Positions 23,575-35,383 of a stretch of DNA of 64,000 bases are shown piece after piece (the first letter of the stretch is position 1; each line of letters starts with the position of its first letter). A program made the translations under genes and the position numbers. The DNA comes from Zygnema cylindricum (taxonomy: Eukaryota; Streptophyta; Zygnematophyceae; Zygnematales; Zygnemataceae): positions 1 to 64,000 of the forward strand of contig JBBHKE010001893.1 in the NCBI GenBank assembly GCA_037447655.1, in the 5' to 3' direction. Below the pieces are notes generated by a model. It did not search any database. It worked only from the letters and a program-made list of their open reading frames with translations, and was not told the DNA's origin.

Positions 23575-23942
23575 GCTGACTATATTGAAAAGCGCGATGG
23601 TAAACCATCTGAGACCAAGGAAACAAAAGGAAGAAGCACGGCAAAAACTGAAAAAACCACAAGTCGGGGAAAGAAACAAAAACAAAAAGAAAGGCAAAGG
23701 CAACGAAAACATAAAAAAATGGGCTAGTAGACGGAAAAACACCCAAAAAAGCAAAAAAAAAAAAAAAACGAAACATCAAAGGAAAGAGCTAACACCTATC
23801 AACAAAACCCCAACATAACTAAAAATCTACGCAAAGCAACCACGTAATCCCCGAACCCAGGAGGAGCACGAGGAGGGAGTTCCGGGACACGTCGACGATC
23901 TATAGCCGCAATAGACGATCCAAGGAGGATACAAGCCTGCAC
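23275..23942. other. Simple-sequence region: TTTAGGG-like run and (AT)n
   Basis: About 23388-23418 holds three units of T4-7AGGG, close to the plant telomere unit TTTAGGG. A pure (AT)n tract of about 60 bp lies at 23509-23568, followed by A-rich sequence. The Tyr-Ile and Lys-rich frames here are products of these repeats. No gene is seen. Confidence 0.75.
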
Positions 23943-24320
23943 TCACTGAAGGTCCACCAATAAACGTTGACCGTAAAAGGAAGTAAGTACTGAAATCGAC
24001 GGGCTCCAAGGTCCCAGCCGCTCGAACGAACGCCGACCACAATCACGAAGGAACTCGTCCAAAACCACACCCAAACATCCAAATATCTCGACCGCCATCA
24101 GAATGAAACCATCCATAACATCGCGATGGCCATAATCACGCTCCTTCCTCTTAGCCGCGTCGCGTGCGGCCAGACCCACATGTCGAGCTGCTTGACTAAA
24201 AACTGTGTCAGATGTAGGGTTCGCCAAACCAGCGTCACCAAATGTACAACGCGCACCATGAAGTAATACAATGTCAATCCGACGGGAAAAATAATGTTGG
24301 AAACTTCCCGACGGACACAA
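23943..24320 (-). pseudogene. Non-LTR retrotransposon-like C-terminal fragment (tentative)
   Basis: A 125-residue frame contains a pattern like the region after RT in some LINE-type proteins: a DIVLLHG-like start, then ANPTSD, AARHVGLAARDAAKRKERDY, and FILMAVEIFGCLG. It ends in a stop and has no RT in front of it. A degenerate relative is at 51791-52003, where DYVHHDGMD and MFGCLV line up. I assign the family from the residue pattern only, without a database match. It is probably a dead 3' fragment, which is the usual state of such insertions. Confidence 0.4.
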
Positions 24321-24430
24321 TATTCCCCCTCGGAAGCGATTCTAGCAATGGTGTCTCAAATCGTGTCGTGCGCCTGAATCATCTCGCCTCCGTGGGAGAA
24401 ACGAAGCAAATGAACGTCGTCAGGCTCAAG

Positions 24431-25476
24431 TGCAACTCAGAGACCTTCATAGGTCCTCAAAGTAGGCATCTTACACGAAGCCTCTAAGATAACCCTGACC
24501 CTTTTGTGTTTCTGCAAGAATAACTGCCACATTGGCAGATAAAAACCTGACCACCTTCACCTATGTGAAGGCAAGACTCCCTTCAGTGTATAGCAAAAAG
24601 AATCTCTGAATTTCCTCTGCTGAGCAGTAAGTTATGGAGGGTCAAAGTTGACCTTTTGTACAAAAGCTCTCTGGGAGAGAGTGTCCTATCTACCAAATTT
24701 TCTAAGTCTTATCTCTCTCTAAAACTTTATCTACTGAAGTATGGCACCAATCAAAAACTGTGTCGTACAAAAAGGTACAGGTGCCGGTGTACTTTGTGTA
24801 CGACCATTGTACAACATGGCCAACCATTCAACACATGTCAAATCTGGATTCGTTCCTGCAATCTTCGGAGATTCCGTAATCTAATATGGTCGTGCCACGT
24901 GTCAATCGATGTGGCAGTGACCGAAAACCGCAAAAATCCAATTCTGCGATTTTGGCATCCTTCGTGGCCGTCCGATCAAAACCGGATTTTATTCATAGCC
25001 GTTAAAAATCATTGCACGATATTTGTTTCGTTGTCCAAACAAAATACGCGGTATCCGTTTCGTAATCATGCTGTACTCCGTACTTTATAGAAATGTATCC
25101 ATGCGCGACGTCAATAGTTTTAGTTAAATGAATTTGTTCACGCGTAACAGTTTAAATACTTGTCAAACCCTACATGTCTCAACACCCATCCTAGACTTGT
25201 AGGATAACGCTAACCGCTACCGGCTAGCTTGACAGACGGTAGGTACCACGATCAAATCTTGGGCCTGTCAAGCATCCTTTTTAGTAAAAATCTGCTAAAA
25301 TATCTGCCTGTCTCTAGATAGCACAAGCAGCCATGGCTCTATCTTCCTCTTCAACCTTCAGTGACTGCTACAAGTGTGGGAGCTGAAGAGAGGAGTTAGA
25401 GGCAGATTGCCCCGGCTTCTTTTCTGCAATTAATTTTACACCTAGAAAATAATACAAATAACCATTAATTTCTACA
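24431..25476 (-). repeat. El-5 3' LTR
   Basis: 1046 bp. On the minus strand it starts TGTAGAAATTAATGG, like El-3, and ends TGAGTTGCA. It holds the GTAC hairpin (24763-24803) and the T-arm-like stem-loop (25227-25273), whose outer arms GCTTGACAG and CTGTCAAGC differ from other families but still pair. Confidence 0.88.
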
Positions 25477-25489
25477 CTCCCCTTATATT

Positions 25490-26581
25490 CTAGTCACCTT
25501 TTAATTTCAGACCGCACTTCTCCCTGCAAAACATTAGCATTGGGGAAGGCACACGTTTGGTCATCACATCTGCTACCATATCACTATCTAGTCTATACTC
25601 TAAACTGATTATTTTGTCTTCTACCTTCTCCCTAACGAAGTTAAGTCTTATATCCATATGTTTTGCTTTAAAGTGGTGTTTAGGATTGACAGAAATAGCA
25701 ATGTCTGCCTGATTATCACAAAACACTTTCTGGACACCACTCTTAAGATGACCAAGCTCACTAAGCAAAGACTTGACCAACATTAATTCTTTTACAACAG
25801 AGCAAGAGGCCATGTACTCAGCCTCCATAGTGGACTGAGCAGTTACCTTTTGTTGCTTGCTGCTCCAGCAACAAGCCCCGTCACCCACATACAAGACAAA
25901 CCCAGACGTGCATCTCCTCATAGGAACATCCCCATAGCTGGCATCACTCCAAGTGGTGATGTCAGTATTGTTCCCACCCAAATGGAACCATAGATCTTTC
26001 GTCCCTATGAGATATCTAAGGACTCTCTTAGCTGCTTCCCAATCTTTGTTAGTGGGAGCATTCAGACTCCTACTTAGTACTCCTACAGTTGCGGCTATGT
26101 CCGGTCGAGTACAATTCATGAAATATATTAGGCAGTCCACTACTTGTCTATAAGGGATGGTCTGCATAAATCTTTTCTCTTCCGCGCCTATCTTATCATC
26201 CAAAATTATAACTCCCTCTTTCACACTCCCCTCACTTCCCTTCTTTAGTTTTATAGGAGTGGTACAACTATTAGCCTTGTCCATTCGGAATTTTTCTAAC
26301 ATGTTTCCAATGGCCTCCTTTTGAGTTAATCTTATTATCTTTCTATCTCTGTCTGTCTCTACCTGAATTCCCAAAATATACCTTGCTTCACCCATATCCT
26401 TCATCTCAAATCTTCCTTTCAGATCATTTTTCAACTTATTTATTTTATCCATAGATTTACTTAAAACAAGTAAATCATCAACATAAATTGCAATAAAAAA
26501 AATTCCTTTCTCATCTTTAAACAAATAAATTGAGTGATCTGAGTTTATCCGAATATATCCCAAGCCTTGGCTTCCTATCAA
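25490..26581 (-). pseudogene. El-5 RT C-terminal part and RNase H
   Basis: An open frame of about 360 residues contains YVDDLLVLSKS, FEMKDMGEARYILGIQVE, CTRPDIAATVGVLSRS and RNase H with WSDASYGD, MEAEYMAS and FCDNQA. It ends with a TAG just before the purine tract. The start as read is not native: a deletion of RT joins this frame directly to the degenerate linker at 26582. It is the longest unbroken RNase H region in the window. Confidence 0.88.
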
Positions 26582-27441
26582 GGGGTCAGTCCACCAATTC
26601 CCACGTATTGGCTGCCATAATCAAAGCCATCTCCTCATTAATGGTAGTCTTCCACTAGTCCCTCTCAGGACATTTCATCGCCTCACCATAATTCTGGGGT
26701 TCATCGGGAAGAGACAGTTTGGTTACCTTGTTGTTAACTTGTTTCTCATGCAGTTTTTTGCTGCTTCTCCTTCCACCCTCAAACTCTGATGCCTGGATTG
26801 GATGGCTCTCATGGATTCTTTCGAATAGTTTCGACTTCTCCCCTATCCCTCTATTTCGGGTCTATTTCCACCACGTCTTCCACTTCGGTTGGAGTTGGCA
26901 CAAGGGGTTCCACGGCTAAATCCTCCTCGGTTTGTTTTGAACGTGCAAAGTCATCATCTTCTCAAAAACTTGGATAGTTAGGAACCTCAAAGTCATCAGA
27001 ATTTTCTACCTCAAATCTGATTTTGACTGTCTTTTTTATGCTTAAAGGGATCTATAGATTTCCCTTTGAAATTCTATAGGCTCCATTGCCCACAGAATCG
27101 CAGATCCAAAAAAAGCTAATCTAGATAGTGCCGACCCCAAGTTGATATAAACCCAAATGAATGATCCCTTGACAATTAGAACCCCAATACACGTTCACCC
27201 TTGTGAAGAGAAGACCTTTTGTGTGCTCAATTCCACCACAAAATGCAAAGCTTGAATATGTGTTTTGGACAATATTCCCCACTTTGACTTTCCCACTGAA
27301 TAAGTGCCACCCTGGCACGCAAAGACTCTGACCGACTACACCCCTCTGTAGCTTGGACTCCCTTGAGTCCGCAGCAAAAAGAATCACTGAATTTGCTCAC
27401 CCGAGCATTTCATCGTTGACTCTATATATATATATATATAT

Positions 27442-28049
27442 ATATTTCTTCTTTTCTTTTTCTTCTTTCTTTTCTCCTCATAAAACTTTAAGTGAATACT
27501 CTCGTATTTTAAAAGGTCCATTAGATGAGCTGAAATAAACATTCCATCTTGGTGAACACACATTTTATTAAGCATACCATTTTCTATAAATTCGAGCAAA
27601 GATTTTATCCCCGTTATCTCTTTTCCATCCACATTGAATCCGATTTCCCTCTTGCAATTCAAAAAACCAGCCCCATCTCCAATCTTCAACACACACCCAG
27701 ATGCTAACATTTTTACAGGCACACCTTCATAAATGATATCACTATATATTTTTTTTTCTTCTTTTCTTTTTCTTCTTTATTTTCTCCTCATAAAACTTTA
27801 AGTGAATACTCTCGTATTTTAAAAGGTCCATTAGATGAGCTGAAATAAACATTCCATCTTGCTGATCACACATTTTATTAAGCATATCATTTTCCATAAA
27901 TTCGAGCAAAGATTTTATCCCCTTTATCTCTTTTTCATCCACATTGAATCCGATTTCCCTCTTGCAATTCAAAAAACCAGCCCCATCTCCAATCTTCAAC
28001 ACACACCCAGAAGCTAACCCTTTTACAGGCATACCTTCATAAATGGCAT
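27442..28049 (-). repeat. Tandem duplication of the RNase H-relic segment
   Basis: Units 27442-27744 and 27745-28049 are nearly identical. Each contains the poly-pyrimidine start, the sequence CATAAAACTTTAAGTGAATA, and the region encoding SGCVLKIGDGAGF on the minus strand. It is a direct duplication of about 305 bp. Confidence 0.92.
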
Positions 28050-28627
28050 CTCTCCCATTAGTGATGTCAAAACCATTACCCCCCAAATTTATCCTTAAAT
28101 CAAGAGTCCCCACTAAGTTCCTCATAAAATCTACATCTTTCGAACTCATATTTTTATCTATGATACTCACCCCATTTTTTGAACTTTCCTCACTCTCTCC
28201 CATGGAATTCTTTCCACTATCACTTTCTATAATGATTCCCAAATAGTATTTCTCCTCCCCTAAACTTTTCATTAAATATTTATTTTCTCCCCTATCCTTT
28301 AAAACCCTCTCTAGTTTTACTTCTCCCCTTTCCTCGAAATCCGTTGAAGTCTCCGTTTCCAACCAGTTTTCTGTTTCCAAATTATCTATAGAATTATCCT
28401 CATTAGTTTTATTTCCCTCAAGTACCTCCCTTCCCTTTACTTCCCTTATACCTCCAAAAGCACATCGTTGCTTTCGTGTAATTTTTGTGTACTTCAGCTC
28501 CAAGATTTCTTCATCCTCTTTCTCTTCTTCTCCTTCTTCCTCCTCATTCACATTCCAACTTCTAAGATCTTCCAAACAAAGACACTCCTCCATATAGTGA
28601 CCCGGTTCTCTACAAAAGAAGCAAACC
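27742..28627 (-). pseudogene. Gag knuckle and RNase H-relic frame, partial
   Basis: The minus-strand frame is open across about 295 residues and is cut by the gap at 28628. It contains the zinc knuckle, an acidic block with EEEEGEEEKEDEE, a short RT remnant (EEKYYLGIIIES) and the relic RNase H (LGGNGFDITNGRDAIYEGMPV). The same domain order occurs in El-4, which shows a shared non-autonomous design. Confidence 0.75.
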
Positions 28628-28637
28628 NNNNNNNNNN
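28628..28637. other. Assembly gap (10 N)
   Basis: Ten N bases join two contigs. The sequences on either side (a truncated element and a Pack-TIR end) need not be adjacent in the genome. Confidence 0.98.
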
Positions 28638-28668
28638 CATGACCCTTGAGTAAATCGTTGTTCAGTAT

Positions 28669-28929
28669 GGTGAAATGAACAACAGACAAGTTGAACCGAC
28701 TTGAACAACACACTACGACTAAAAAAGTCAGCTGCGAACTATCTTGAATCACACGGTACGACTTGAACTTATGTGAATTGAAACTATCAAACAATTTCCA
28801 CGTCACTTCTAAAGTACAATTCAAACTTACGTGAAACGAAACAAAAATTCAATTTCTGCGTCACTTCAAATTTCTAGCGACGAAACTACTTCGTCGCTGG
28901 TCGTCGCTGCTTTAGCTACGAGAATGACT
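28669..28929 (+). repeat. Left long inverted repeat
   Basis: It aligns with the reverse complement of 42398-42657 over nearly its whole length, with scattered differences. Its inner part holds the palindrome AGCGACGAAACTACTTCGTCGCT-like segment (28876-28898). Confidence 0.92.
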
Positions 28930-29559
28930 TGTTGCTAAATGAGTTCCCAGTACTAAATCCTACCGACGATACACTCTATGTTTCGTACTATGGAAGGCAT
29001 TTCTTGGTAGCGTTATTGAGACTTTGCGCTTAGGGGTACTTCGTTGTTGAAACTAACAGCCTTCCGTTCCCGCAAAAAGTTAACAATTTTGAACACGCTT
29101 GCCCACGAACAAAAAAACTGACATCAGTTCCGCAGTAGAAAAGTGACAAACCAGTTTTTGCCAACAAAAACTGAGTCTGTGTAACGCCTCAAAAATATTG
29201 GTCGTGGTCCTACTGTATTTGACCTTGTTACATCGCACGATCCCGAGAAAGAAAAAAACAATTGGAAATCAAAAAAATAACAAGAAAGTAAAGATTATGT
29301 AATAGATTCTTATTAGCCATTCAAGAATATTGACCGATACTGTTCGGATACTTTGTTTGAGTAACGTAACGTTGTACAGCCTAGGCATGCGAACGCGGTA
29401 CGGCTACTTCATCAATGGAGAATTCAGTTTTCTTATCAAGAATATATGTAGATGCATTAGATGAGCATAAACCTACAAACGACGTCAACTATAATATTGG
29501 TGCTTGTTATAAACCTTTGCCTAGTGAATGCTACTTTGTTGGTGAATCAAGTGAAGATG
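28930..29559. other. Left filler of the Pack-TIR element
   Basis: Sequence of unknown origin lies between the left inverted repeat and the recognisable intron copy. No motif or reading frame convinces me. It may be captured from another locus. Confidence 0.4.
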
Positions 29560-29979
29560 ATTACCAATCTTGATATCAAATATAAAAAGTTAGTAATCGA
29601 AGACATAGATATTGAGAGGTTCCAATTGTTGGTGTGGAATAGATGCCACGATGGCTTTATTAGGGCTTGTCAATCTATCATAGACCTTATAATGCATGCT
29701 TATCCTCACAGTGGAGTGTCAAACAACATTATAGATCTAAACCGACAAAAGTTAAGCAATTCCCTTTAGAAATGCCATGGACATGGCGAAACAACAATAT
29801 AAATATTGTGGCTTTAATCATGTCTAACATTAGAAAAGTTGTCTTAACCATACTCCAATTGCACTAATGTTTTTTATAATAATTGCCATTGTTATTATCC
29901 AAACATATTTAGTCTCATGGTACAGATTGACGCACATTTTTTCTATTCCGGAGTTCCATGGGACATGAGTGCTCGAGAG

Positions 29980-31115
29980 TGAAATTCTATGGGCTCCATT
30001 GCTACACAGAATTCGCAGATCCAAAGAAGCTAATTTAGATAGTGCCGACTCGAAGTTTATATAAACCCAAATGATTGACCCCTTGACAATCAGAACCCCA
30101 TTACAGCTTCACCCCTGTGAAGTAAGACTTTTTGTGTGCTCAGTTCCACCATAGAATGCAAAGTTAGAATATGAGATTAGGATAACATTCCCCACTTTGA
30201 CTTTCCCTTAGAAATGCAGCCACCCTGGCAGACAAACACTCTGACCAGCTAAACCCCTATGTAGCTTGGACTCCCCTGAGTCCGCAGCAACAAAAATCAA
30301 TGAATTTGGTTAACTGAATTGATAGTTATGGCAGGCCAAAGTTTGCCATTTATACAGGATGCTCTCTGGCAGAGGCGCCTATCTACCCAAAATATTCTAA
30401 GTCCTAAACCCCTCTCTAAACCCCCTAGTACTGAGGTACTGAACAATCACAAGATTGTACCGTACAATAAAGTACAGATGCCGATGTACTTTCTGTACGG
30501 ACAGTGAACGACGTCGCTATTTTGCGACATTTGTCACATCCAGATTTGTTGTCTTCCGTTCCGGAGATTCCGTAAACCCGTATGATGTTGCCACGTGTCA
30601 TCCGGGGTGGCGGAGTCCGCAAACCGCCAAATTGTCCTTTTCGCGAAGCCAGCGCTAACCACGGCCGTCCGATTGATATTCGTATTAAATAAGGACCCTC
30701 GAAGCAAATGTCCGTACTATTTGTTTCGTCCGGTACTAATAGTACAACTGATTCTATGTCTAATAAACCGTAATCCAATTAAATGGAAGATCCTACGTTT
30801 AACTATTTATATACATATAAAACCCATTATACTTTAGCAGTAGTCCTAGACTAATCGGACAAAGCTACCGGCTACGGGTGACTTGACGGACGCTAGGTAC
30901 CAGGATCAAATCCTGGGTCCGTCAAGTACCTTTTGGTACATCTACCTAAATCAGCCCCTGTCTTCTCTAGTGAGCTTAGGCAGCCATGGCTCTAGCTCCC
31001 AATCCAGCCTTCAGTGACTTCGACAAGTGTGGGGGCTTGGAGAAGGGAGTTAGAGGCAGGCTGTCTTTGCTGTTTTTCTATCCTAATAGACCTAGAAAAT
31101 ACTCAAATATCAACA
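29980..31115 (-). repeat. El-4 3' LTR
   Basis: Reading on the minus strand, it starts TGTTGATATTTGAG and ends AGAATTTCA. It contains the GTAC hairpin (30461-30499), the T-arm-like stem-loop (30882-30926, arms CTTGACGG and CCGTCAAG) and a TATA-like CCTGTATAAATGG on the minus strand near 30347-30360. Confidence 0.9.
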
Positions 31116-31143
31116 CTCCCCTTATTTTCTAGTCTATTTCCTT

Positions 31144-32982
31144 TCACCTCCTACAAACAAATAAACAAACATCCCCTCCCCCCTTTTTTTTTCTTTTTCT
31201 TTTTCCTTTACCTTTCATAAACTTAAGAAAATTATTCTCGTATTTACAACAGTGCATTAGATGAACCAAAATAATAATTGCACCACGCATTTTATTTAGC
31301 ATCCCACTTTTCATAAATCCGAGCCAAGATTTTATCCACCTCATCTCCTTTCCATCCACACTAAATCCAATTTCCCTCTTGCAATCCAAACAGCCAGCCC
31401 CATTTCCAATCTGCAACACACACCCAGAAGCTAACCCTTTTACAGGCACACCTTCATAAATGTCATCACTCCCTTTAGTGATGTCAAACCCATTACCCCC
31501 AAAAATTGAACTTTCCTCACTCTCTCTTTCTAAATTTATTCCCAATAAATATTTCTCCTCCCCTAAACCTTTCATTAAATATTCCTCTTCTCCCCTATCC
31601 TTTAAAACCCCTTCTAGTTTCACTTCTCCCCTTTCCTCGGAATCCGTAGAAGTCTCCCTTTCCAACCAGTTTTCTTTTTCCAAAATATCTATAAAATTAT
31701 CCTCATTATTTTTATTTTTCCCTTTTTCAATAATTGATCCTATATGCGACTTACTCATTTCTAAGTCAAACTTTCTACACTCCTTGACATCCACATCATA
31801 TCTAACTTCCTCAAGTACCTCCCTTCCCTTTACTTCCCTTATACCTCCAAAAGCACACTGTTGTCTTCGTGGAATTTTTGTGTACTTCTCTCTCTTCTCC
31901 ATTCTACCGATGTGAAGAAGCTCCAAGATTTCTTCACCCTCTTTCTCCTCTTCCCCTTCTTCCTCCTCATTCAAATACCAACTTCTAAGTTCTTCTAAAC
32001 AAGGACACTCCTCCATATAGTGACCCGGTTTCCTACAAGCGAAGCAAACCCTTTTTTCCAAAGCTCCCCTTTCTTTTCCTCTCCCTCTCTTTCCACCAAA
32101 GTTCCGATAAGGTTTACCTTTGTCTTTCTTCCTCTCATTACCTTTCCGATCGTCACCGCCGTTCCTCACATCACGCTTCCGCCAGTCACCACTAGCTGTT
32201 AATGCAGTCTCCTTGTCACTTCGCTGACGAAGCTCCAAAGTGCTTTCCCTCACAAGAATTATCCCCATGGTAATGCTCCAAGTCCATGAAGAGACATCCA
32301 TTTCCTGCATACGGTAAATGATGTCTTCGTACTCATCTGAGAGTTTCATGATTAGTGTATTAATCTTTCTCTCCTCAGATTCTACATATCCTGCACTAGC
32401 AAGCTCAACATATAACGCATCAACATCATTGCAAAACTCTATCATGCTACCGCTTTTATAAACATAGGCCTCTATTTCCTGTTTTACTAATTGCTGCCTC
32501 TGTATAGTCTCACTCTTGTAAATCTGAATTAGTGTTTCTCAGATTTCCGAAGACTTGGTTAGACTTAAAAGAGTGATAGCTATGGACTTAGACACATATC
32601 TAAGTATGAGATGTTTTGCTATAGTGTTTTTATATTCCCATATTTTTCTGTCATTTTCTCCAGTTTTAATCCTTACGAGTGGTACCATAGCTGAGAGCCT
32701 AGCTCCCTTCACCATAGGTGTCCCTTTATCCTTCTCCCCTAATTCCCCATTCACGGCAAGGTTTTTCCCTTCACCTTCCGTTGCATCTGAACTCCGGTTG
32801 ATATTCTGGGCAGCCTCAGATGATTCTCCATAGTAAGCTCCTCGAAAGCCAGGTGGCGGACATCTCACTTGTAAGGAAAGAATTCCCTATAAGTGTTTCT
32901 CAAAAAGCAATCCCTCCATTGTGAACTCCCAATAAGTGAAGTTTGTTCCATCGAACATAGGCACCCTAGATGGTGGGCCCAT
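31144..32982 (-). pseudogene. El-4 Gag with acidic linker and relic RNase H
   Basis: The frame opens at the ATG in the primer site (32982) with Met-Gly-Pro-Pro and runs to 31144, with two in-frame stops (near 32890 and 32540) where sister elements have Trp or similar. The 433-residue part 31144-32445 is fully open. Order: Gag core, knuckle CFACRKPGHYMEEC, acidic EEEEGEEEKEGEE, a charged linker, a piece of RT (LMKGLGEEKYLLGINLE, like FEMKDMGEARYILGIQVE of El-5), then an RNase H-like stretch (GGNGFDITKGSDDIYEGVPV ... SGCVLQIGNGAG) with a Lys/Arg tail. The RNase H acidic site corresponding to MEAEYM is not conserved. It may supply Gag only and borrow enzymes from related elements. Confidence 0.8.
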
Positions 32983-32986
32983 AACC
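32972..32986 (-). promoter_or_regulatory. El-4 primer-binding site, initiator tRNA anticodon arm
   Basis: On the minus strand this is GGTTATGGGCCCACC, identical to the El-2 and El-3 sites and directly adjacent to the LTR. The start codon is at 32982-32980, inside it. Confidence 0.88.
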
Positions 32987-34121
32987 TGAAATTCTATGGG
33001 CTCCATTGCCACACAGAATTCGCAGATCCAAAAAGCTAATCTAGATAGTGCCGACTCCAAGTTTATATGAACCCAAATGATTGACCCCTTGACAATCAGA
33101 ACCCCATAACAGCTTCACCCCTGTGAAGTATGACGTACTGTGTGCTCAGTTCCACCACAGAATGCAAAGTTAGAATATGAAATTAGGATAACATTCCCCA
33201 CTTTGACTTTCCCTTAGAAATGCAGCCACCCTGGCAGGAAAACACTCTGACCAACTACACTCCTATGTAGCTTGGACTCCCCTGAGTCCGCATCAACAAA
33301 AATCACTAAATTTGGTCAACTGAGTTGATAGATGTGGCTGGCCAAAGTTTACCATTTATACAGGATGCTCTCTGGGAGAGGCGGCTATCTACGCAAAATA
33401 TTCTAAGTCCTAAACCCCTCTCTAAACCCCCTAGTAATGAGGTACTGACCAATCACAAGAATATACCGTACAATAAAATACAGATGCCGATATACTTTTT
33501 GTACGGATAATGTACGACGTTGCCATTATGCGACATTTGTCACATCTAGATTTGTTGTCTTCTGTTCCGGAGATTCTGTAAACCTGTATGATGTTGCCAC
33601 GTGTCATCCGTAGTGGCGGAGTCTGCAAACAGCCAAATTGTCCTTTCCGCGAAGCCGGCGCTAACCACGGCCGTCTGATTGATATTGGAATTAAATAACG
33701 ACCGTCGAAACAAATGTCCGTACTATTTGTTTCGTCCAGTACTAATAGTACAACTGATTTTATGTCTAATAAATTGTAATCCAGTTAAATGGAAGATCCT
33801 ACACTTAATTGTTTATATACATATAAAACCCATTATACTTTAGCACTAGTCCTAGACTAATCGGACAAAGCTACCGGCTACGGGTGACTTGACGGAAACT
33901 AGGTACTAGGATCAAATCCTGGGTCCATTAAGTACCTTTTGGTACATCTACATAAATCAGCCCCTGTCTTCTCTAGTGAGCTTAGGCAGCCATGGCTCTA
34001 GCTCCCAATCTAGCCTTCAGTGACTACGGCGAGTGTGGGGGCTTGGAGAAGGGAATTAGAGGCAGGCTGTCTTTGCTCTTTTTCTATCCTAATAGACCTA
34101 AAAAATACTCAAATATCAACA
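32987..34121 (-). repeat. El-4 5' LTR
   Basis: 1135 bp with ends TGTTGATATTTG and AATTTCA on the minus strand. The GTAC hairpin (about 33465-33515) and the T-arm-like stem-loop (33887-33932) are present but carry more changes than in the 3' copy. Confidence 0.9.
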
Positions 34122-34243
34122 AAGAGTTTACTGCTTCTTTAGTGAACGAAGTTTGGAAAGGATACATGAACTTCACTCAAAAGAAATAATGGCATTGTTG
34201 TATCAAACATGGAGGCCATTGAAATGTCTTTCGCCATTCAGCA

Positions 34244-34810
34244 GTAAGTTCCATCATGTCATTTTGTTACATACGAACAAAATTGCGAATATGTTTCATT
34301 TACATGTGTGAGTACATTGTGAATCCTTGCTAGCGTTAAGAAATAATTAGCGTAATTGTTTTGGTTTTGAGAATTACATTTCATGGAATGATGTGGACGA
34401 TTGTGGACCACAAAATAAATTATGAAAAAAAAAATCATTTGGTATCATCAGTCTTTGTGTTCAGAGGGCAGAACACGATGGGACGGAATTAGTGTTATTA
34501 ATGCGAATAGCGATTGACGGTGCAGCTCTGGAAAAGGATAATGTTTGACTGAATGTGTCAATTTTTTATGGCAGACCAAAATTTCTCACTCCTTTGCAAG
34601 AAACAGGCTTTGTAATTGTCAGATGTGTGAAACATTGAGACTTCCAGGTCTTTGGCGGGAATGCGAGTTAGAACTGAGGGTGACTTCGCTGCTAACATTT
34701 GCCTGATTTTCAGTTCCATGCAACAGTTCCATGTGATCAGGAAAACTTCGAAGTAGAGGCAAACCAAATGAATTTTAGTAGATGTTCGATTACCATTAAA
34801 ACTATATAAT
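34244..34810 (+). other. Intron 5 copy with MITE remnant
   Basis: This continues the captured gene segment after the exon 5 copy. A single MITE end (about 34484-34533, ending GCGAATAGCGATTGACGGTG) is visible without a clear partner. Nothing else is recognised. Confidence 0.5.
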
Positions 34811-35383
34811 TGTTGAAAAAGGGTATTTATATTCTATCTTTTTTGGTCTATGGCTTCTCTATAGTTCTCATACTTGTCATAGTCACTAAGAACTAGAAGG
34901 CAGCCATGGCTGTCTTAGGCAGACAGGCAGATATAAAGGTAAGAAGATAGAAGGCAGCCATGGCTGTCTTAGGCAGACAGGCTGATAGAAAGGTATGAAG
35001 ACAGGCAGAAGACAAAGCCCCTGCAAAAGATAGCATACCAGCAGCAGGATTTGATACCGAGACCAATGGACAATTGCAGTACGGCGTAGCCGTTAGCTTA
35101 AACCAAGTGGTCTTGACTAAACCTTACAACAATTTTATGTAATAATTATATGTTTCATGACGCAACAACAAACGAAACAAAATGAGACGTGAAACGTACA
35201 GTACCGCATGAAATATTATACCATACGAAACAACATTTTATTTTCAAAGGAAAAAATCAAATATCGTTCGCGATCGAGGGCTCGCAGACGAGACGCAATT
35301 CCGGAGTGGACATTTGGCGGTTTGCAAGCCAATGAAGGCGGACGTCACGTGGCGCGATATGGTTGGATGATGGATATTAAGGG

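Larger units (their letters stand above)
24431..27066 (-). mobile_element. El-5: 5'-truncated copia element
   Basis: On the minus strand the 3' LTR lies at 24431-25476, preceded by the purine tract and by the RNase H and RT end (25490-26581). The linker is degenerate (26582-27066). The element stops abruptly where an El-4-type LTR begins at 27067, so its gag, protease, integrase and 5' LTR are gone. About 300 bp of RT are also deleted at 26582. Confidence 0.85.
27067..28627 (-). mobile_element. Truncated relative of the gag-only element El-4
   Basis: 27067-27420 matches the 3' end of the El-4 LTR (begins TGAAATTCTATAGG as read on the plus strand). A TA microsatellite and then the Gag / RNase H-relic region follow, up to the scaffold gap. 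The U3 part of the LTR is missing, so the junction at about 27425 is a deletion. The frame 27742-28627 (minus) stays open and shows CFFCREPGHYMEEC, an acidic stretch and the same relic RNase H as El-4. Confidence 0.8.
29980..34121 (-). mobile_element. El-4: gag-only, non-autonomous copia element
   Basis: The LTRs are 1136 bp (29980-31115, 3' LTR) and 1135 bp (32987-34121, 5' LTR). The internal region is only 1871 bp. The flanks are GAGAG and AAGAG; the uninterrupted gene reads CTCGAGAGTTC at this place, so GAGAG is the target duplication with one later change. It lies inside the exon 5 copy, in the opposite orientation. Protease, integrase and almost all of RT are absent. Confidence 0.93.

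Noticed and set aside
23491-23779. Tyr-Ile repeat proteins on both strands
   Set aside because: Translation of an (AT)n microsatellite.
29461-29769. 102-residue frame as a host gene
   Set aside because: Its right part resembles intron 4 of the phosphorylase gene, and no domain can be recognised.
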